Part shown: positions 15,117 through 24,247 of the stretch, one piece after another
Layout of the letters: the number at the start of each line of letters is the position of its first letter
Numbering within the stretch: position 1 is the first letter of the stretch
Assembly: GCA_002428935.1 (NCBI GenBank)
Contig: DIYG01000138.1
Span: forward strand, 1-31,781
DNA length: 31,781 bases
Direction: 5' to 3'
Source of the DNA: Halieaceae bacterium UBA6060
Lineage (GTDB): Bacteria; Pseudomonadota; Gammaproteobacteria; Pseudomonadales; Halieaceae
The notes under the pieces: generated by a model
Seen by the model: only the letters and a program-made list of their open reading frames with translations
Database searches by the model: none
What the model was told of the DNA's origin: nothing
Translations under genes and position numbers: made by a program

Positions 15117-16059
15117 GCCAAGAACGCAAATTATTGTTCTCTGCAATCTACTGTTGGGTCTCTTCAGCACGACTACCGTGGCCGGGACCCTAAGCTGTCC
15201 CGCCTCCCAGCACCTGGTGAGTGTTGAGCGCGACGGTCGCGTTACCCAAGGCAGTCTGGAGAAACTCCGCCAGGCCTATCGTCAGGGCGCTCGCCTCCGC
15301 GTGGGCTGGGAATTCGATTTCGCCGGTGACGATGAACCAGAAATCAGCCATTGGGCGGACGCCGGGTTTATCTCCGAATTCCAGGGTGTCATCTCGGCCC
15401 AGGTGGGGGATATAGAGCGCCAAGCACCCCGCATGGACGAGGGGCGTATCGATTTCAATGGCACGGCGCAGCGCTGGAGTGGTCTTATCAGCAGCGATGG
15501 CAGCTTGCTTGGGCGCTTCTCCGATGGAGAACCAAGCCGCCATTCGGTCGCCTCGATCTGGTGTCTCGTTGAGCCCCCGAGCGTCTGCGAACAGCGTTGG
15601 CGCCTGGTGTATCGCAATGACGCTGATGGAAACCCCGTCGCGGGCGAGAAAACGCATCTGACAGACGCCCTGCGCCACGGGCGCAGCTTGCGTATGGCCT
15701 GGGGTTTTCGCCGCAGCGAATCTCCGGACCTCGCCGTGGAGCACGTTGCCGAGCCCGTGTTTGTTACCGCTACCGCCGGAGAAGTATCGGCGCAGGTTCC
15801 GGAACACATCGGCCAACAAGCCTATCTCGGTGCCGGTTCCGATACCTACGAGGACCCAGCGGTAATGTGGCGGGGCTTGCTCAGTACCAATGGCCGCTTC
15901 GACGCGGCCTGGGTTCATCGCGGTACGGGAGAAACCCTGCGGCGTCTGCCCCAGCGCGCCGCAGTAAGTTGGTACGCCTTTGGTCCTGCGCCGAGCTGTG
16001 AGTACAACGATCCCGTAGACCTCGCTATCCCCGATGGGGTGCGGCGAGTTAGCAAGTAA
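15109..16059 (+). CDS. Exported protein with an internal tandem duplication, unknown function
   Basis: I do not recognise a named family. The start at 15109 overlaps the acetyltransferase stop by eight bases and yields a clean signal peptide (about 1-26, ending TTTVAG); an ATG at 15085 would add eight residues that spoil it. The mature protein is two copies of one module. LRQAYRQGARLRVGWEF (53-69) matches LTDALRHGRSLRMAWGF (184-200), GVISAQV (93-99) matches GEVSAQV (224-230), and RWSGLISSDGS (122-132) matches MWRGLLSTNGR (253-263). Each unit is about 105 residues and ends near a Trp-rich strand. Four cysteines in the mature part (30, 152, 160, 297) could form disulfides. A periplasmic or secreted binding role is possible but unproven. 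Confidence 0.75.
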   Translation: MCKPRTQIIVLCNLLLGLFSTTTVAGTLSCPASQHLVSVERDGRVTQGSLEKLRQAYRQGARLRVGWEFDFAGDDEPEISHWADAGFISEFQGVISAQVGDIERQAPRMDEGRIDFNGTAQRWSGLISSDGSLLGRFSDGEPSRHSVASIWCLVEPPSVCEQRWRLVYRNDADGNPVAGEKTHLTDALRHGRSLRMAWGFRRSESPDLAVEHVAEPVFVTATAGEVSAQVPEHIGQQAYLGAGSDTYEDPAVMWRGLLSTNGRFDAAWVHRGTGETLRRLPQRAAVSWYAFGPAPSCEYNDPVDLAIPDGVRRVSK

Positions 16060-16140
16060 ACCCAAGGGCTGCGCTCTTCACGTCGCGCCCAACCGCCTTT
16101 TTGTTCATCCACCGTGGTCTTTCCGCCCTGGAGCTTTGCT

Positions 16141-17229
16141 GTGCTTAAGAATCCTTGCCTGGTCCTTATCCTTCTCTTTTCCCTGGTCGCCTGCGGAGGC
16201 GGCTCCAGCTCCGGCCCCATCCTGGGACCCCAACCGGATCCGGGCCCGCTGTTTCTAAATCGAGGCCTCAACGGCACCACGGTCGTTGCCCTCGCTGAAA
16301 CTGACGGCCGTCTGTTCGGCGGTACGGATCAAGGGGTGTACCGCTATGAAGAGGACGATCGCTGGACGCGAACTACACCGGAAACCTGGTCCGTACGCAG
16401 TCTGGAGGGCCTCCGGGCAAATCAGCTCATCGCATCCATAACCGTCGACCTAGACCAACATCTGTTGGTGGAAAGCCGCGACGGCGGAACCTCCTGGACC
16501 ATTCTCGAACACAACTTTGGTGGACCCGCGGGCCAGGGACCCCGGGAACCCGCCCAGCGCCTGCGCTTTGATCCCGACAGCGGAGCCCTGTTTGCCACGG
16601 GCTATGGCGTCCTGGCCCAATCGCTGGACTCAGGTCGGAACTGGACGATCCTAAACGGTGCCTGGGGCATCGTGGGCACGGGACTGGGAGCTCTATCCTT
16701 TACCCAGGGGCTAAAGGACTTTTGGTATGGCGGCCAGGGTGCGCTGGAAGACCCCGTGCTCCTACGTTATTCGCCGGAAAGCAATGAAACGGTAGATTTG
16801 TCAGCGGCCGTGGAAGATCTGCTTCCCAGGCCCAGCACCATCGAAAACGTGGTCTTCTACCCCACCAGCGAAGACACAGTATTCGCCCTGGGCGAAGGCG
16901 GCGTCATCCGGTCCATGGACTACGGGTCTAGCTGGGAAGCCAGTCTGGTGAACTATACCTCACGCTTCTACTTCGATCTGATTATCGATGAGCAAACGGG
17001 AGTCACCTATACAGGCGGCTGGAGCAAAAACTTCACGGATCCGCAGCGCCTGGTGCTGGAAGTCAGCACCGACAGCGGTCTCACCTGGGAGACCCATCAG
17101 GATACCGATGCGGAGCTTCGCGGGGGTATCTGGAGTATGCGACTCCTGACGCTAGACAACCGTCGCCGACTGTTCCTCGGACTTCAGGGCGGTGGAGTAT
17201 ACGAGGTAAACCTTGAGGCTCTGGACTGA
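16141..17229 (+). CDS. Lipoprotein with Asp-box (BNR) beta-propeller repeats
   Basis: The preferred GTG at 16141 has GGAG eight bases upstream and gives a textbook lipoprotein signal, LVLILLFSLVAC, with acylated Cys18 followed by GGGSSS. The body contains four Asp-boxes of the form SxDxGxxW: SRDGGTSW (112-119), SLDSGRNW (161-168), SMDYGSSW (258-265) and STDSGLTW (309-316). These mark a sialidase-like or YCF48-like beta-propeller. No sialidase catalytic residues can be assigned, so a binding or scaffold role is more likely than hydrolysis. It follows the duplicated exported protein by 81 bases and probably belongs to the same operon. An alternative start at 16114 would add nine residues. Confidence 0.85.
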   Translation: MLKNPCLVLILLFSLVACGGGSSSGPILGPQPDPGPLFLNRGLNGTTVVALAETDGRLFGGTDQGVYRYEEDDRWTRTTPETWSVRSLEGLRANQLIASITVDLDQHLLVESRDGGTSWTILEHNFGGPAGQGPREPAQRLRFDPDSGALFATGYGVLAQSLDSGRNWTILNGAWGIVGTGLGALSFTQGLKDFWYGGQGALEDPVLLRYSPESNETVDLSAAVEDLLPRPSTIENVVFYPTSEDTVFALGEGGVIRSMDYGSSWEASLVNYTSRFYFDLIIDEQTGVTYTGGWSKNFTDPQRLVLEVSTDSGLTWETHQDTDAELRGGIWSMRLLTLDNRRRLFLGLQGGGVYEVNLEALD

Positions 17230-17273
17230 GAGCCTTGCCCAGCGATCACCGCGCCCCAAATGGCCAAGGGAAA

Positions 17274-17299
17274 GGGGGTGAGCACTGCGGCCCACCCCC
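17274..17299. terminator. Hairpin between convergent genes
   Basis: GGGGGTG and CACCCCC form a seven-pair GC-rich stem with a twelve-base loop between the ends of the propeller lipoprotein and the S10 peptidase genes. Neither side has a T-tract. It could slow polymerase from both directions. Confidence 0.35.
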
Positions 17300-17313
17300 G
17301 AGGATCTATAGAT

Positions 17314-18843
17314 CTACTGGGGATCGAAGAAGGCTGCCAGATCCTTGCGGTACTTCGCCAGGGACTCAGGATGCAGATACATCATGTGCCCGGCCTCGTA
17401 AAACTCCAGGGTGATGTTGCTGCGCAGGGACTCCGGCAACTCCATGTGGTCGAGAAAATACTGGGTGGCACCAAAGGGTGTCGCCAGATCGTAGTAACCC
17501 TGTTGGACGAGCAGGCGCATGTTGGGGTTCTGCACCATGGCGTAGGCGAGATCGACACCCGTATTGGCCACCGCCACCTTGCCCATGCCCGGTGTCATAT
17601 GACGCTGATCCCAGTCGGTGTAGAGACCTGCGGATCCAATGTAACGGCGGTCTGTTTTAACGCCCAGTTCTTCGCGGTAGTAATCGTTGAAGGTCGCCAT
17701 GAAGGCAGGTCCAACGGCGGGGAAGAAGGGGTCGTAGCGGAAGGTTTCGGCGATATGGTTGATGGCATCACCGACAAACCGTGAGTCGATACGACCCACG
17801 GTTTTCCGTTGCTCCCGCAACAGCTCTTTGGCAAAACGCGCCTCGTTAATCCGCAGGTTGGCGCGATCCCAGTAGTCCTGACTAATACCCGTAAAGCGTT
17901 CAAGACCGGCAAGAACTGCGGCGCGTTCCTCGGCGCTGGCTCGTTGACCTTTGTGTAATACCGGTGCGTACACTTCCAGAGCAAATGCTTCAGCTTCGGC
18001 GAGGAAAGCCCGCAAGTCGTCGGGGCGATCTTCGATGGTTCTGTGGTACCAGGCGGTGGAGGCAAAGGTGGTGAAGTAGTTGACGTCCGCGAGGTCATTC
18101 TTCGCGCCGTTGTTGCCGGCGATGAAGTCCATGTAAGGCGAGACCAGGATTACGCCATTCAGGGCAATACTGTGGCTGGTCAGTAACTTGAAGGCCACGC
18201 CGCCGGAGCGAATACCGCCATAGCTTTCACCGAGAAGGTACTTGGGTGATTGCCAGCGGCCGTTGTCCGTTACGTACCGGGCAATGAAGTTTGAGACAGA
18301 CTTGATGTCGTTATCAACGCCCCAAAAGTCCTCGCCTTTGGCCTCACCGACGGGGCGAGAGAAGCCCGTACCCACGGGGTCGATCATCACCAGATCGGCC
18401 TTGTCGAGAACCGAGAACTCATTGTTCACCCGCTCAAAGGGGCCTTCCGTGGTGAAGCTGGTGTCCTCTACTACCGTGCGCTGGGGGCCGAGGATACCCA
18501 TGTGCAGCCACATGGAGGCCGATCCCGGGCCACCGTTGTAGGCGAACATGATGGGACGCGTGGCTTTGTCCATACCCTTGCGCACGTAGGCCGTGTAGCC
18601 AAAGTGGGCGATGGGCTTACCGTCGTCATCTTTCATCTCCAGGGTGCCGGCGGTAGCTGTGTACTCGATGGTCCGCCCATCGATGCGCACGGAGCCCTCG
18701 GACTCGGCGTGGAGCAGCTCCGGAGTGGCATCGGCGTTGTCTTTTTCAGCGGCCATCTCATGATCAGCTCCATGGGAGAGCACCGCCGCGAAGGGCAGGC
18801 TCAGGCAGGCGACGAGGCCTAAGCGAGCTACTGTTTTATGCAT
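17314..18843 (-). CDS. S10-family serine carboxypeptidase-like protein, exported
   Basis: A 509-residue alpha/beta-hydrolase of the serine carboxypeptidase (S10) family with an N-terminal signal peptide (cleavage near SHG-AD). The substrate-binding motif YNGGPGSAS (102-110) and nucleophile GESYGG with Ser207 are exact. The likely acid is Asp452 in GYYDLATP and the histidine is His486 in EAGHMMYLH. Such enzymes release C-terminal amino acids in the periplasm and fit a peptide-scavenging lifestyle. GGAGA precedes the ATG, only 14 bases after the small hypothetical gene on the same strand, so the two are probably co-transcribed. Confidence 0.93.
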   Translation of the reverse strand: MHKTVARLGLVACLSLPFAAVLSHGADHEMAAEKDNADATPELLHAESEGSVRIDGRTIEYTATAGTLEMKDDDGKPIAHFGYTAYVRKGMDKATRPIMFAYNGGPGSASMWLHMGILGPQRTVVEDTSFTTEGPFERVNNEFSVLDKADLVMIDPVGTGFSRPVGEAKGEDFWGVDNDIKSVSNFIARYVTDNGRWQSPKYLLGESYGGIRSGGVAFKLLTSHSIALNGVILVSPYMDFIAGNNGAKNDLADVNYFTTFASTAWYHRTIEDRPDDLRAFLAEAEAFALEVYAPVLHKGQRASAEERAAVLAGLERFTGISQDYWDRANLRINEARFAKELLREQRKTVGRIDSRFVGDAINHIAETFRYDPFFPAVGPAFMATFNDYYREELGVKTDRRYIGSAGLYTDWDQRHMTPGMGKVAVANTGVDLAYAMVQNPNMRLLVQQGYYDLATPFGATQYFLDHMELPESLRSNITLEFYEAGHMMYLHPESLAKYRKDLAAFFDPQ

Positions 18844-18857
18844 TCTTATCTCCAGAA

Positions 18858-19235
18858 TCAGGTCCGCGGGGGCTCCGCGGGTATTGGGGGATGCGTGGTG
18901 AGTTCCCGCTGAAAGTCCTTTTCGATTTGCTGTTGCAGTTCGTAGCGCCCCGTACCCCGCCGCTGCCCGGATTCACGCATGCGGTCGCGGTAACGTTGCC
19001 GGCGATGACGCTCTACCAGGGAGGCAAATCGTTCTTGCTCCTCCTCTCCGGCGATGAGCGCCTCGACAAACGCAATATCAATGCCCATCCGATAGGCAAT
19101 ACGGTTCGGCTTAATGTGATTCGCATGGAACTGCGCCACAACGGAAATTTGCTGTGCCCGATCAAGGTCGCACGGCCGGGAATAGCCATAGGGCGGCGAC
19201 GGCGTGCGGTTATCCTGTTCGAGGTGGGAAGCCAT
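18858..19235 (-). CDS. Small hypothetical protein with HTH-like segment
   Basis: A 125-residue protein of no recognised family. KPNRIAYRMGIDIAFVEALI (42-62 approximately) has the spacing of a helix-turn-helix. It is followed by a strongly basic, helix-prone region (about 70-95) and a proline-rich tail. It lacks a signal peptide. It lies 14 bases upstream of the S10 peptidase gene on the same strand, which supports it as a real gene. A 177-codon frame on the opposite strand competes for the same bases but has no domain or Shine-Dalgarno support. A nucleic-acid-binding role is a guess. Confidence 0.6.
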   Translation of the reverse strand: MASHLEQDNRTPSPPYGYSRPCDLDRAQQISVVAQFHANHIKPNRIAYRMGIDIAFVEALIAGEEEQERFASLVERHRRQRYRDRMRESGQRRGTGRYELQQQIEKDFQRELTTHPPIPAEPPRT

Positions 19236-19443
19236 CGGCGCTTTCTAGCACCCGTTATCACTGCTGACAAGAATTACCTGCGATTCTGCTTGAGGATTCA
19301 TCTCGGTCGATGGCTCCTCCACGAGCTTTCGCAGCTTCATCCATGCTATGACTGTGTGCACCGCCGGTTTGGCGCGCCTTGCGGGCTCGCGACCGCTATA
19401 CTGATCCTCAGTCAATTCCTATAAAAGCCTGCGGAGACTCACC

Positions 19444-20904
19444 ATGAACGCACCCCAGACCGCCGCCACGGCCAGCGATGCCGAAACCCTCATGCAGAAC
19501 GTCCTGGACACGCAGCGGAGCGACTACCTTGCCGAAGGTGGCGTCAGCGCCGCAACTCGCAAAGACCGCCTCAGTCGCGGCATCGACGTGCTTCTCAAGT
19601 ACCAGGACAAGATGGTTGAAGCGCTGAATACGGATTTCAGCTGTCGATCTCGGGAAGTGACGCTCCTTACGGACGTCGCAGCCTCCGTTGGCCCCATGAG
19701 CCACGCCCTCAAGCACGTCGACAAATGGATGCGCAAAGAAAAGCGCTCCACCATGTTCCCCCTGAACCTCCTGGGCGGCCGCTCCAGCATCGAATACCAG
19801 CCCCTGGGCGTGATCGGGGTCATTTCACCGTGGAACTTCCCCGTGAATCTCACCTTCGGCCCCCTGGCGGGGGTCCTCGCCGCCGGCAACCGGGCCATGA
19901 TTAAGCCGTCGGAATTCACCCCCGCGACCTCGGAGTTGATGGCGGAGATGGTCGCCGAAGCCTGGGACGAGAAAGAAGTTGCGATCTTTCCCGGAGGCCC
20001 GGAAGTAGGCCAGGCCTTCTCTGGCCTGCCCTTTGATCACCTTCTATTTACCGGTGCCACCAGCATCGCCCGCCATATCATGGCTGCGGCGGCCCGCAAT
20101 CTGGTTCCCGTCACCCTGGAGTTGGGCGGCAAATCGCCAGTAATCATTTCTAGAGACGTCAATCTCGAACTCGCGGCGCAGCGCATCATGCTGGGCAAAA
20201 CCCTCAACGCGGGGCAGATCTGCCTGGCGCCAGACTATCTCATGGTGCCCGAGGAGATGCTCACGGAGGTCATAGCAGCGCTAAAGCAGGTAACCACAGA
20301 GATGTATCCGTCGCTTCTGGATAATCCGGAGTACACCTCCGTGGTCAATGAGCGTCATTTTCAGCGCCTGAACGGCTACCTGAAGGACCTTGAGGAGCGT
20401 GGTGGTTCTTCCACCGCAATCAACCCGGCAAACGAAGATTTCTCGGCGCAGAGCGATACCCATAAGATCCCTCCGACCCTGATCGTTAATCCTCCGGAAG
20501 ACAGCAAGGTGCTGGAAGAGGAGATTTTCGGTCCTCTGTTACCCATTCGCACTTACCGGGACTTTTCCGAGACACTGGCCTACGTGAACGCCCATCCCCG
20601 CCCCCTGGCGGCCTACTATTTTGGTCGCGACAAAGGCGAAGAGGAGGCCGTTCTAAAACGCACCACTTCCGGTGGGGTGTGTATCAACGACGTCATCATG
20701 CATATCAGCCAGGAAGACCTACCCTTTGGCGGCGTGGGCCCCAGTGGCATGGGCGCCTACCACGGCTACGACGGCTTCAAGACGTTCAGCCACGCCAAAG
20801 CCATATATCGTCAGTCGAAATTCAATGTCGCCAAACTGGGCGGCATGCTGCCACCCTACGGACCGGCGACGGAGCGCACCATCAAGACCCAGGTCCGACG
20901 CTGA
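19444..20904 (+). CDS. Aldehyde dehydrogenase, coniferyl-aldehyde-dehydrogenase type
   Basis: A 486-residue NAD(P)-dependent aldehyde dehydrogenase. Active-site residues are in place: Asn131 (SPWNFP), Glu226 (LELGGKSP) and nucleophile Cys260 (NAGQICLAPDY). The NAGQICLAPDYLMV context and the C-terminal GMGAYHGYDGFKTFSHAK are typical of the coniferyl aldehyde dehydrogenase/class-3 ALDH group, which oxidises aromatic and long-chain aldehydes to acids. The real substrate is uncertain. CGGAG lies nine bases before the ATG and a -10-like TATACT is at 19397-19402. It heads a plus-strand run with glpQ (30-base gap), the MmcQ-like gene and pykA. Confidence 0.93.
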   Translation: MNAPQTAATASDAETLMQNVLDTQRSDYLAEGGVSAATRKDRLSRGIDVLLKYQDKMVEALNTDFSCRSREVTLLTDVAASVGPMSHALKHVDKWMRKEKRSTMFPLNLLGGRSSIEYQPLGVIGVISPWNFPVNLTFGPLAGVLAAGNRAMIKPSEFTPATSELMAEMVAEAWDEKEVAIFPGGPEVGQAFSGLPFDHLLFTGATSIARHIMAAAARNLVPVTLELGGKSPVIISRDVNLELAAQRIMLGKTLNAGQICLAPDYLMVPEEMLTEVIAALKQVTTEMYPSLLDNPEYTSVVNERHFQRLNGYLKDLEERGGSSTAINPANEDFSAQSDTHKIPPTLIVNPPEDSKVLEEEIFGPLLPIRTYRDFSETLAYVNAHPRPLAAYYFGRDKGEEEAVLKRTTSGGVCINDVIMHISQEDLPFGGVGPSGMGAYHGYDGFKTFSHAKAIYRQSKFNVAKLGGMLPPYGPATERTIKTQVRR

Positions 20905-20934
20905 AGGCTGGAAACACCAACGTAGCCCGGGCCC

Positions 20935-21981
20935 ATGAGTTTATGGAATTCCTGCCGCCTAAGGGGGCGCAACCTGCTGTGGGCACTGACGCTGTTGGCC
21001 TGCGGCGCGGGCTCGGAAACAGGCATGGCTAGGGAGCACCCCATCATCATCGCCCATCGGGGTGCCAGTGCCTATTTGCCCGAGCACACGCTACCGGCGA
21101 AAGCCCTGGCCCATGCCCAGGGCGCCGATTTCATCGAGCAGGATGTGGTGTTGAGTCGCGATGGTGTTCCCGTCGTCCTCCATGACATTCACCTGGACTC
21201 CACCACCGATGTAACGGAGCGCTTTCCCAAGCGCCGCCGCCAAGACGGGCACTACTACGCCATCGATTTCAGCCTCGCCGAACTGAAACAGTTACGGGCC
21301 CATGAGCGTCGAAACAAGAACGGGCAGGCGGTTTTCCCCGAGCGATTCCCCGCCGGCCCTGGCCTTTCACAGATTCCCAGCCTGGCGGAAGAGATCGCCC
21401 TCATTGATGGACTCAACACCAGTACAGGACGCAAAGCCGGGCTGTATATAGAAATGAAGGCATCGGCCTTTCACCGCGCCGAGGGCCAGGACCTCCCCCG
21501 AGCCGTGTTGGAAGTCCTTGAGAAAACGGGCTGGGATCAACGAACGCAGGAGGTCTTCCTGCAAAGCTTCGAGCCCGAAGCGTTACGCTACTTGAAGTAT
21601 GAACTCAAAACGGCACTTCCCCTTATCCAACTCCTCGGTGAGAACGCCTGGGCGGAAGATGGCGCCGTGGACTTTGATCAGCTGAAGACCGACGAGGGGC
21701 TCGACGAGATCGCCACCTACGCCGATGGCATTGGGCCCTGGTTGATGCAGCTCTATCTCGGTGTCGACGACGGAAACTACCTGAGCTCGGATCTGGCGCA
21801 GCGCGCTCAGGCCCGAGGCCTAGAAGTACACCCCTATACCTTTCGCCGAGATCAGTTACCGCCCGGCATCGACAGTTTTGAGGCCCTGCACCGGCTGTTT
21901 TTCCTCGAGCTTCACGTCGATGGTATCTTTACGGACTTTCCAGATCTGAGCCGCCAGTTCCGAGAGCAATTGCTGCCCTAG
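20935..21981 (+). CDS. glpQ: Periplasmic glycerophosphodiester phosphodiesterase
   Basis: A 348-residue GlpQ-type enzyme that splits glycerophosphodiesters into glycerol-3-phosphate and an alcohol. The hydrophobic leader ends LTLLACGAGS, which may be a lipobox (Cys23) or a normal signal peptide. Catalytic and Ca2+-binding signatures are intact: AHRGASAYLPEHTLPAKA, EQDVVLSRDG, HD at 83-84 and GIFTDFPD near the end. Many stretches match the E. coli GlpQ pattern, including FPKRRRQDGHYYAIDF and VHPYT. It probably scavenges phosphorus and glycerol from membrane lipids. It follows the aldehyde dehydrogenase by 30 bases on the same strand. Confidence 0.95.
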   Translation: MSLWNSCRLRGRNLLWALTLLACGAGSETGMAREHPIIIAHRGASAYLPEHTLPAKALAHAQGADFIEQDVVLSRDGVPVVLHDIHLDSTTDVTERFPKRRRQDGHYYAIDFSLAELKQLRAHERRNKNGQAVFPERFPAGPGLSQIPSLAEEIALIDGLNTSTGRKAGLYIEMKASAFHRAEGQDLPRAVLEVLEKTGWDQRTQEVFLQSFEPEALRYLKYELKTALPLIQLLGENAWAEDGAVDFDQLKTDEGLDEIATYADGIGPWLMQLYLGVDDGNYLSSDLAQRAQARGLEVHPYTFRRDQLPPGIDSFEALHRLFFLELHVDGIFTDFPDLSRQFREQLLP

Positions 21982-22023
21982 CCCTCGGAAACACCGCTCG
22001 GACCACGCAACAGGCTTCCCATC

Positions 22024-22398
22024 GTGAATCATGACGACGCTCGCCAATACCTCCTGGGACAAGGCGAAGCCTATGAAGACTTCCCTTTCGGTCCCGATGT
22101 TGCCGTGATGAAGGTTTTGAACAAGATGTTTGCCACCCTCGCCATGGAGGACGGGTTGGCTCGCATGAACCTGAAATGCGACCCCGACGAGGCGGTGATC
22201 CTCCGAGATATTTTTCCGGCGGTGCTACCGGGCTATCACATGAACAAACGTCACTGGAACACCGTACTGTTGGATGGGAGCATTCCCCGGGGTGAGCTGG
22301 AACGGATGATCGACAACTCCTACGGGCTTGTGGTTTCTGGCCTGCCCGCACGCGAGCGGAAAGCTCTCCAACGTCGAACCAATCAGGAAATCCAATGA
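22024..22398 (+). CDS. MmcQ/YjbR-family protein
   Basis: A 124-residue protein with the MmcQ/YjbR pattern: N-terminal helix (MNHDDARQYLLG), EDFPFGPDVAVMKVLNKMFATL, then MNLKCDPDEAVILRDIF and the PGYHMNKRHWNTVLLDG strand-turn-strand. The fold is a small double-wing, CyaY-like DNA-binding-type domain; its cellular role is not established. The start is GTG. Its stop overlaps the pykA start in ATGA, so the two are translationally coupled. Confidence 0.9.
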   Translation: MNHDDARQYLLGQGEAYEDFPFGPDVAVMKVLNKMFATLAMEDGLARMNLKCDPDEAVILRDIFPAVLPGYHMNKRHWNTVLLDGSIPRGELERMIDNSYGLVVSGLPARERKALQRRTNQEIQ

Positions 22399-23843
22399 GT
22401 AAGCGCGTCAACCGACGGACCAAGATCGTCGCTACCGTCGGACCGGCTAGCGACAGCGCGGAAGCCATCGGCCGTCTCGTGCAAGCCGGGGTGGACGTGT
22501 TTCGCCTCAATCTGAGTCACGGCAGCATCGAACAGCATGCCGCAGTGGCCAATCGTATCCGCAAACAGGGGGCGGTCCACGGACGCTATGTGGGCATTCT
22601 TGCGGACCTACAGGGGCCCAAAATTCGTATCAGCAGCTTCGCCCAGGGCAGCGTGGATCTCACCGTAGGCGATCGCTTTCGCCTGGATAGCGAGATCAGT
22701 GCCGAGGGCGGTGATCAACGGGGCGTGAGTTTCAGCTACCTACCGATGCTGGAGCACCTGGGTCGCGGTGACATTTTGTTACTCGATGACGGGCGCATTC
22801 GCCTTCGCGTTGATGACGTGGACGCTACCGCTGCCGATTGCACCGTGGTCATCGGCGGTCGCCTGGGATCTCGAAAAGGCATCAACCGCCTGGGGGGCGG
22901 CATCGCGGCGCCAGCGCTGACCGAGAAAGACCTTGCGGACATTGCCGCCATGGATCGGCTAGAACCGGATTACCTCGCCGTGTCTTTTGTCTCCAGTCTT
23001 TACGATATCCAACATGCCAAGAGCCTGCTTCGGGAGCAGGGTCAGAAAGCCGCAATCATCGCCAAAATTGAGCGCGCCGAGGTGGTCGGGGATCACGATG
23101 TTCTCGACGGCATCCTGATCGAATCCGATGGCGTTATGGTGGCCCGCGGTGACCTGGGAGTGGAAGTCGGAGATGCGGAGCTGATCGGCATCCAGAAGGA
23201 ACTCATCTCCCGGGCGCGACGGAATGATCGCCTGGTCATTACCGCCACCCAGATGATGGAGTCGATGATCAGTAGCTCCATGCCCACCCGCGCCGAGGTC
23301 TTTGATGTGGCCAATGCGGTACTCGATGGTACCGATGCGGTCATGCTGTCGGCAGAGACCGCCGTCGGCCAATACCCCGTCGAAGTGGTCACGGCCATGG
23401 CCGATGCGGCTCTGGGCGCGGAGCGCCATCCCGTGGCTCGCACTTCTCGCTACCGCCTGGAGCGGCAGTTCGAGACGGCCCAGGAAACCATTGCCATGTC
23501 GGCTATCTATGCGGCGAATCACTATCGCAAAGTCCGTGGTATTGCCTGTCTTACGGAGTCAGGTACCACGCCTTTGCTTATGTCCCGGCTGAGTTCAGGC
23601 TTGCCGATCTTCGGACTGTCCAACAATCCCCGAACCCTGTCGCGCCTGAGCCTGTGTCGAGGAGTCATTCCCCTGTACTTCGACGCTGATTCCTTCGATC
23701 ACGACAGCATCGAAGCCCGGGCCATCGAGTTTTTGCGCGACAACGAGTATCTGGAAAAAGGCGATGCCTTGCTCCTGGCCCGCGGCGAAGTGCTCGGAAA
23801 GGCCGGTTCGACAAATATCCTGAAGATTTTGCCCGTTCAATAG
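22395..23843 (+). CDS. pykA: Pyruvate kinase, type II (PykA-like)
   Basis: A complete 482-residue pyruvate kinase, the last ATP-forming step of glycolysis. Key features: NLSHG (39-43), DLQGPKIR (71-78), KINRLGGG-like loop at 161-169, catalytic Lys224 and Mg2+ ligand Glu226 in IAKIER, ARGDLGVEV (250-258), and the long signature TATQMMESM with AVMLSAETAVGQYP. Overall similarity is to E. coli PykA rather than PykF. The lysine in GPKIR, where K+-dependent enzymes have glutamate, suggests K+-independent activity (family knowledge). The start overlaps the previous gene by four bases. No clear terminator follows before the cold-shock leader. Confidence 0.97.
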   Translation: MSKRVNRRTKIVATVGPASDSAEAIGRLVQAGVDVFRLNLSHGSIEQHAAVANRIRKQGAVHGRYVGILADLQGPKIRISSFAQGSVDLTVGDRFRLDSEISAEGGDQRGVSFSYLPMLEHLGRGDILLLDDGRIRLRVDDVDATAADCTVVIGGRLGSRKGINRLGGGIAAPALTEKDLADIAAMDRLEPDYLAVSFVSSLYDIQHAKSLLREQGQKAAIIAKIERAEVVGDHDVLDGILIESDGVMVARGDLGVEVGDAELIGIQKELISRARRNDRLVITATQMMESMISSSMPTRAEVFDVANAVLDGTDAVMLSAETAVGQYPVEVVTAMADAALGAERHPVARTSRYRLERQFETAQETIAMSAIYAANHYRKVRGIACLTESGTTPLLMSRLSSGLPIFGLSNNPRTLSRLSLCRGVIPLYFDADSFDHDSIEARAIEFLRDNEYLEKGDALLLARGEVLGKAGSTNILKILPVQ

Positions 23844-24247
23844 GCTGGGGCGGGGTCGCATTATTGCCAAATAAATTTGCCGCCATAGGGTTATCTTTCG
23901 CGACAGAGTGCTACACTCAAAGGGCTGCAATGCGCAGCAGGTTTATCCGGAACGCAATCTAAAGCAAGAAATCGTTACCTCCCCACGCTGATACACGCGC
24001 ACATCACCGCGACACGTCGAATTTCGATTCGTCTCGATGCTTGGCGCAGACCCCCTGCTAAAGGCACGGCCCATGGATCATGGGTGGACGTCGGCAAGGC
24101 TCATGTTGGGACGAGGAGGATGCGGCGAGAGTAGCTGCGAGTAATTTCGCGCCCCCGGTGGAAGCAACGTTGTTATCTCCTGCCTTGCTCCGAAACGGCG
24201 ATGAGCGCTGTAGCGTGCAACCAGGAAAGTCTCAAAGGTAGATTTGT
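23844..24247 (+). promoter_or_regulatory. Long promoter/leader region of the cold-shock gene
   Basis: These 404 bases contain no gene. An extended -10-like TGCTACACT (23909-23917) is the best promoter candidate and would give a leader of roughly 320 bases, longer than the ~160-base leader of E. coli cspA. Small hairpins are visible, for instance CGAAT-TTCG-ATTCG near 24017-24030 and CCCATG-GAT-CATGGG near 24070-24084. A structured, temperature-responsive leader is plausible by analogy with cspA. A small RNA gene cannot be excluded. I found no canonical cold box. Confidence 0.4.

Noticed and set aside
15190..16065. 291-codon minus-strand frame opposite the duplicated exported protein
   Set aside because: The plus-strand frame has a signal peptide, an internal repeat and operon linkage; the minus frame has none.
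18891..19424. 177-codon plus-strand frame opposite the small hypothetical
   Set aside because: It has no domain or ribosome-binding site. The minus frame fits tightly against the S10 peptidase gene.
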